A program made the position numbers and the translations under genes. DNA of 9,430 nucleotides. It comes from Acidobacteriota bacterium. Lineage in GTDB: Bacteria > Acidobacteriota > UBA6911 > RPQK01. The first letter of the stretch is position 1. Each line of letters begins with the position of its first letter. The notes below the pieces were generated by a model. It worked only from the letters and a program-made list of their open reading frames with translations. It did no database searches and was not told the origin of the DNA. Below are positions 6,201-9,430 of this stretch, in pieces. Where the stretch lies: positions 1-9,430 of the forward strand of contig RPQK01000246.1 of assembly GCA_003819755.1 (NCBI GenBank), read 5' to 3'.

Positions 6201-9022
6201 TCGTTCCCGCTCTTGACGGTTGTCTCCGAAATGCGGTTGTCGACGATGTCTGTGATGTATCGGCCAACGCCGTCCGAAAAGTCGCTGGCCCGCAGGTGAG
6301 AGTGCCATTCCCGGCGGAACAGTCTGACCTTGATCTCCTTGTCCGCAAGGAGCTTTCCGTCCATTCCCACGGCTACGATTTCCGCGGAGATCTCGGTTGC
6401 CCGCTCCAAAAACCGAGGAGCCTTGAGGCCCAGGACGAAAGGCGGCAGGGCCACAATGGACCTGGTCGCCGTTACGGTCTGGTCATCCGGACCCGTGACT
6501 GTGGCCTCGACCACATAGGTTCGCGGTTGTGCGGTCGGCTCGATCGCCGGATTCAGGATAATCGCCGCTCCTCCGGTTTCGTTCGTCTTGTCCTCGCGAT
6601 CGATGCGCGGGCTTGACTGGAAGCTCCCGGTGCTCGAATAGCGACTGTCGGACGAATATTGAAACCCTTCCAGTTTGGCGGGAGTCCAGGTGTACGGAAA
6701 CTGAGTCACGCGCCACTGGACCGGTTGCCCGCTTACCCGGCCCCCGGCATAGTACGTCGCGACAAGCGAAACCTCGAACTCCTTGTCGAGCGCGGCCTGA
6801 TCCGGGGAATGGAGGGCTACCTCGAACCGGGGAATCCGGTACGCCTCCAACTGGAAGGGGACAGAGCCGTATCGGATCTTCCGTTCCTGGTCTTCAAACG
6901 AGGCCCGATAGGGACCGGTCGGGCGGTCTTTTTCGAGGAACTTAACGTAGAAGCTTCCCTCGCCCGTCAGGTTGACTGGATACCGCCACACGAGGTCTCC
7001 CGGCCCTTCCACGACCACGGAACCGTCGAGTTTGATTCCGTGGAGGTGACCTTTCTCCTGGCGCCGCAAATACCCCTTGATATGCACTTCCTCCTCAGGC
7101 CGGTAGATGGGGCGTTCGGTGAAGATGTGACTCAGAATCTCCGGCTCGGGCGCCCGACCGGCCAACTCCTCGAAGGCCCACTGGAGCCAGTGACGACGAT
7201 CTTTCGACCACTGGTTGTCGGCATATCTTTCGGGCGACTGCGCCGCATCGAGCACGAGCACGTCCCGGTCTTTTGTGACGACAATTCTCTTGACCAGACA
7301 GACGATGTTGCGACGGTAGCCGGGCGCCGCCCAGACGAAGCTGCCTTGGGCGTCGGTTGACCCTTTGGCGAGAATCGTCCAATCGAGTTGCCCCTGCTGT
7401 TTCTGGGTTCCCTCAACAGTCACAGAGGCGGCGGGCACCGGCTCGCCCGTTCTCAGCGACGTGACACGGAAATTAACGCTGGCCGGCTCCTCCACCGTAG
7501 TCACAGAGAGATCGGTCACCTGGACGCGCATCCAGGACCGACTGCCCGATCCGCTCAGATTCCGCAGGCCGACCAGGTAGGTCCCCGCCTGGTTCTTCCC
7601 GCCCAGCGTCTCGAGAAAAGGCGCCAGATCCAAGCCGAGCAGGGCCGCCTTTCCATCACGCCGCAGAGGCAATGTCACGAGGGTCGAGACAGGCGGAGAG
7701 CCCAGATTCGAGATCTGCGCAGCGATCTCCTGCGGAAGGGGGTCTCGTTCCGGGAAGGTGTGCGGCGCTGGTTCTTCACCGGGCCCCGGCGGTCGCTTCG
7801 ACTCGTCGACCGTTATCGGGCGGTCCGGGAATGGCCACAAGGAACGGTCCAGCGGCTGGATGGGATAAATGCGAAGGTCAAACCGGTCTTGTCCTCGACC
7901 CTCGACCGGGACCATCTGCGGCCCGAACCGTTCAACGACACCCTGACTCGCACCCCAACGGAGGTAGGCCGGCTTCTTAGGGAAATAGCAGTAGAGCGCA
8001 CTCTGGTCGCGCATCTGGAGAGCTCGGCCGTTCGTGTCTCGAAGTTGGATAGGGTTCAGGACCAGTTGATACAGAATCTCGCGGCTGAAGTCTCCTGTAA
8101 TCTCGACTGTTTTGCCCTGCAGCTCAAATGACAGATTGGAGACGCCGGGCGTGAAACGAAAGAGGTTCTTGCCTTCCAGGGGGCCAAAAGCAGCGGGTGG
8201 CGACGAAAACTCGACAAGCAAGTGCGACTCTTCGGTGCCACAGTTGATGGCCTGCTCACGGGTGTACTGGCTCCCCTCGGGCGTGATCGGATAGCGTCGC
8301 TCCCGCGCCCCGACTGTTACAATGCGAAACGGTTCGGCAGTCGAGAATGAAAACGATAAAAAGGAGTCGGTGCCTTGGTCTTCTAGAGAGAGCCGGAAGT
8401 GGACGACCGCTTTCGTCCCCCAGGGAACGGCAGATTTGAGAGCCAGGACGTACCGGGCTTCGTCCGAGGGCGACCGCCGCTCGACCGTCTTAACTTGGAA
8501 ATCTTCGCTGCCAAGCCAACGCGACTCATGGCCGGCGACACCCGGGAGAGGCCGCAGTTCGACCGACACCATCCGAACCAAGGCGGCGGTATCCAGAGGC
8601 TCGGCGAACGCCAAGGTGATCTCGTCAACCGGGTCCAACCCCTCCGTCTTGTCCAGAGGAATCGTCGAGGTCGGGGCCGCCATGAGCGTCGTCAGCTCGA
8701 ACCTTATCCCTTGGACCGTCCAGGTATAGCGAGCCAGCGAAGGCCAAGGTTCGGCAGGCCTGAACTGCAGCGTTCTGGCGTCGAGCCACCGGAAAGAACC
8801 TGGATGCGGGGGGTTGAAGGCCAACCATTTCTCAGGCTGGTCCTCCGGCCCCCCGGCGGCCGGTCCCAAGGCGGATGGGAAGAAGACAGTCACCGGGTCC
8901 CAGCGGCGGAGGAACTGATTTGGGACGACGGTAAGGCCGGTGGAGTTTTGAGCCGTGCCTTGCGTTATGATGGCCCAAAAGACTGCCAGGACTATGGATG
9001 ACCCTATGATTCTGCGATTCAT
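3257..9022 (-). CDS. Bacterial alpha-2-macroglobulin with thioester (YfhM-like, COG2373)
   Basis: This is an exported protease trap: cleavage of a bait region should trigger a fold change and covalent capture through an internal thioester. A signal peptide (1-24: basic start, hydrophobic core 9-20, likely cut after GTA) is seen, with no lipobox cysteine. Ig/macroglobulin-like domains fill about 25-600, with a Pro/Glu-rich linker near 406-431. The MG2 block has TERPIYRPEEEVHIKG (635-650). The bait-domain block contains LWLVDQAVLALG (1138-1149), followed by a probable bait segment (about 1150-1212, glycine-rich near 1187-1193). The A2M block starts near YYNPAIMVGPEG (1213-1224) and includes PLSDDLTNFKLRA (1231-1243). 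The thioester domain has YPYGCTEQQ with Cys1435 and Gln1438, then GLVAYWPG (1484-1491) and GDGWGST (1672-1678). A receptor-binding-like domain ends the protein (about 1770-1905). Only four cysteines were found (261, 345, 575, 1435). At 1,921 residues it is about 270 longer than E. coli YfhM, mainly N-terminally by inference. The ATG has a GAAGAGG site 7 bases upstream. Confidence 0.95.
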   Translation of the reverse strand: MNRRIIGSSIVLAVFWAIITQGTAQNSTGLTVVPNQFLRRWDPVTVFFPSALGPAAGGPEDQPEKWLAFNPPHPGSFRWLDARTLQFRPAEPWPSLARYTWTVQGIRFELTTLMAAPTSTIPLDKTEGLDPVDEITLAFAEPLDTAALVRMVSVELRPLPGVAGHESRWLGSEDFQVKTVERRSPSDEARYVLALKSAVPWGTKAVVHFRLSLEDQGTDSFLSFSFSTAEPFRIVTVGARERRYPITPEGSQYTREQAINCGTEESHLLVEFSSPPAAFGPLEGKNLFRFTPGVSNLSFELQGKTVEITGDFSREILYQLVLNPIQLRDTNGRALQMRDQSALYCYFPKKPAYLRWGASQGVVERFGPQMVPVEGRGQDRFDLRIYPIQPLDRSLWPFPDRPITVDESKRPPGPGEEPAPHTFPERDPLPQEIAAQISNLGSPPVSTLVTLPLRRDGKAALLGLDLAPFLETLGGKNQAGTYLVGLRNLSGSGSRSWMRVQVTDLSVTTVEEPASVNFRVTSLRTGEPVPAASVTVEGTQKQQGQLDWTILAKGSTDAQGSFVWAAPGYRRNIVCLVKRIVVTKDRDVLVLDAAQSPERYADNQWSKDRRHWLQWAFEELAGRAPEPEILSHIFTERPIYRPEEEVHIKGYLRRQEKGHLHGIKLDGSVVVEGPGDLVWRYPVNLTGEGSFYVKFLEKDRPTGPYRASFEDQERKIRYGSVPFQLEAYRIPRFEVALHSPDQAALDKEFEVSLVATYYAGGRVSGQPVQWRVTQFPYTWTPAKLEGFQYSSDSRYSSTGSFQSSPRIDREDKTNETGGAAIILNPAIEPTAQPRTYVVEATVTGPDDQTVTATRSIVALPPFVLGLKAPRFLERATEISAEIVAVGMDGKLLADKEIKVRLFRREWHSHLRASDFSDGVGRYITDIVDNRISETTVKSGNEPLSLRLPIEKAGVYIIELEAHDRLDRAQVVRVDLYAGGPESMSWAKPVSRVFSVATDKPRYDPGNTASIILKSPFQQAQALAIVEAPEGNRYHWVKVSGGSAVFQLPIEGHYVPRVPVHFILMRGRIEGTAPQPGNGADLGKPTTMAATAWIEVTALARQVQVELNYPKSASPGQKIEVAISLKDPGGRPLPGEVTLWLVDQAVLALGRERRLDPVPEFLPSVSSHLSVHDSRNMAFGALAFAENPGGDGGGEDLGLLDRATVRKNFKSVPYYNPAIMVGPEGRAVVTVPLSDDLTNFKLRAKVASGEERFGFGVGHLEVRLPVIVQPALPRFVRPGDDFIATAIGRLVEGAGGPGSAEIRAQGAELKGPPQKTLDWVPGRPERISFPVHIPTPGGSLASRSVGQSVSFKVAVQRASDGASDAFEVQLPIKDDRDRVTARMIAELRPGETVTVPAISEAARAGTLERSVLVAGHPALVKMAAGLDFLLQYPYGCTEQQLSRARTYLALQKFRHLLHQGGAEKEIEKAVREVMQWLPASVDANGLVAYWPGSRGYVSLTAWTVQFLVEARRAGYAVDEKLFSRLTRALEQALRSDYSNFIEGEAFAERTWALLALAHAGQFNAAYASELTRRAQYLDLEGVALVLQSLAVAKQTSRGGDELARALVDGIVFRLYQGKEIYGGLQDRAGARNGLILPTETRTLGEVTKALLETQPKQPRLPLLVDALVTTGQGDGWGSTNANAAALLALAEILEPEATQGASASIRANVNGKDQTLSLAPASPTAYLTTDSALPLLLTLQPPAAQPAIARVVTSYVPAADGSQAAAKSSGFVVTREYFRIREGGQPPERVTLSEPGKTQSLRVGDVIEEHVQVVNPQARNYVAVVVPLAAGIEPLNPALATAPPEAKPRGTLTLVPTYTSFMDDSAAFYYNTLPAGTYDFYFRVRAYTEGSFNQPPAKAEMMYDAAVAGNSNGTRIVVQAKE

Positions 9023-9029
9023 CGCTTTG

Positions 9030-9036
9030 CCTCTTC
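9030..9036 (-). promoter_or_regulatory. Ribosome binding site of the alpha-2-macroglobulin gene
   Basis: The minus strand reads GAAGAGG here, seven bases before the ATG at 9022. Together with the basic-plus-hydrophobic signal peptide that begins at this ATG, it fixes the start of the gene. Confidence 0.65.
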
Positions 9037-9096
9037 TATTGCTCTGCTCGCTTCCCTACGAGCCGCATACAAAGGTTGCATCATCGTGAGTGCGGG

Positions 9097-9245
9097 GAGC
9101 TTTTATTGTGGCCGGACTCTCCAGAGTCCGGCAGCCGGGCTCTGCAGAGCCCGGCGAAAGCAAAGACACTTTTCTGCTATTGCTCCCTTTGGGCGGACCG
9201 AGGTCCGGCTGCCGGACTCTGGAGAGTCCGGCCACAAGCAAAGCC
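9097..9245. repeat. Composite palindromic intergenic repeat, copy 2 (BIME/MITE-like)
   Basis: This is the second copy of the element at 3063-3227, in the same orientation, upstream of the macroglobulin start. The left arm matches copy 1 exactly for 45 bases (9097-9141 = 3063-3107), and the right-arm core matches exactly for 31 bases (9205-9235 = 3187-3217). The hairpins are H1 (9111-9132: 10-bp stem, centre CC), H2 (9134-9155: a perfect 22-base palindrome with half-site GCCGGGCTCTG), H3 (9194-9207: stem CGGACC, centre GA) and H4 (9211-9232: the H1 stem with centre GG). The spacer differs from copy 1 and is shorter. The outer right edge (9232-9245) resembles copy 1 (3214-3227) at 11 of 14 positions, ending in AAAGCC. 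The rest of the 255-base gap (9023-9096 and 9246-9277) shows no gene and no promoter I can call with confidence. Confidence 0.88.
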
Positions 9246-9277
9246 ACTCGCAATCGCAACGAAGCGCCCTCCACTCG

Positions 9278-9430
9278 TCACTCCCTCGGCGGCTCGCCGC
9301 CCTCGGCCGGTTCTTCCGCCGGCTCCTCGGCTTCTGATTCCTCCTCGACGACCTGCTCCTCGGCTTCGTCAGCGGATCTCGAGCTGAAGCTGGGAGCCTC
9401 TTCCTTCGGACGCAGATATTGCTGAATCAC
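9278..9430 (-). CDS. Acidic C-terminal tail of an unidentified protein (partial)
   Basis: The minus strand is open from the window edge to a TGA at 9280-9278, giving 50 residues. They begin VIQQYLRPKEEAP and then become very acidic, with Glu-, Ala- and Pro-rich repeats such as EEPAEEPAEGGE before the final PPRE. This looks like a disordered acidic tail on a folded protein whose body lies outside the window. No catalytic motif or family signature is visible, so no function is assigned. The strand matches the three downstream genes. The stop codon is 255 bases before the macroglobulin start, with a palindromic repeat between, so a shared operon is uncertain. A GTG occurs at the very edge, but a 50-residue gene starting there is less likely than a truncated longer one. 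Compositional bias of GC-rich DNA could also produce such a frame, which lowers confidence. Confidence 0.6.
   Translation of the reverse strand: MIQQYLRPKEEAPSFSSRSADEAEEQVVEEESEAEEPAEEPAEGGEPPRE

Noticed and set aside
5801..8131. Long plus-strand open frames inside the macroglobulin gene (5801-6616, 6659-7360 and 7388-8131)
   Set aside because: They lie antisense to a clear 1,921-residue family member, overlap one another, and their translations show Arg/Pro/Gly-rich composition with no recognisable motif. They are shadows of GC-rich codon use.
9023..9096. Promoter for the macroglobulin gene
   Set aside because: I found no pair of -35 and -10 boxes with sensible spacing on the minus strand, so no promoter is annotated.
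9076..9425. Plus-strand open frames near the right edge, one Ser-rich
   Set aside because: They run through the palindromic repeat and then antisense to the acidic tail. The Ser-rich stretch is the complement of Glu/Ala codons.

Overview
The window holds four genes, all read from the minus strand. In transcription order they are the acidic C-terminal tail of an unidentified protein (9278-9430, cut by the window edge), a 1,921-residue thioester-bearing bacterial alpha-2-macroglobulin (3257-9022), a 789-residue penicillin-binding protein 1C (pbpC, 654-3023), and the first 204 residues of a small ABC/SMC-type AAA ATPase (1-612, cut by the window edge). The two long coding regions leave almost no free sequence. 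The long plus-strand open frames inside them are shadows typical of GC-rich DNA.

The DNA is GC-rich and comes from a diderm bacterium, because both PBP1C and a thioester macroglobulin act on a peptidoglycan layer in a periplasm. The large macroglobulin without a lipobox and the palindromic intergenic repeats would fit a soil-type lineage such as Acidobacteriota. That placement is a guess; nothing here fixes the taxon.

Alpha-2-macroglobulin and PBP1C are a known gene pair. The macroglobulin is thought to trap proteases that breach the envelope, while PBP1C, with both transglycosylase and transpeptidase domains, is thought to repair the damaged wall. The ATPase starts 41 bases after pbpC on the same strand with its own ribosome binding site, so it may be co-transcribed; its link to envelope defence is unproven.

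The least ordinary part is non-coding. Two copies of a composite palindromic element, about 165 and 149 bp, lie in the same orientation in the two intergenic gaps that bracket the macroglobulin gene (3063-3227 and 9097-9245). Each has a left and a right arm that are inverted versions of each other, and each arm carries two hairpins. The copies share a perfect 45-base left arm and a perfect 31-base right arm core but differ in the spacer and the inner hairpins, where stems are kept by paired changes. This looks like a REP/BIME- or MITE-like repeat family.
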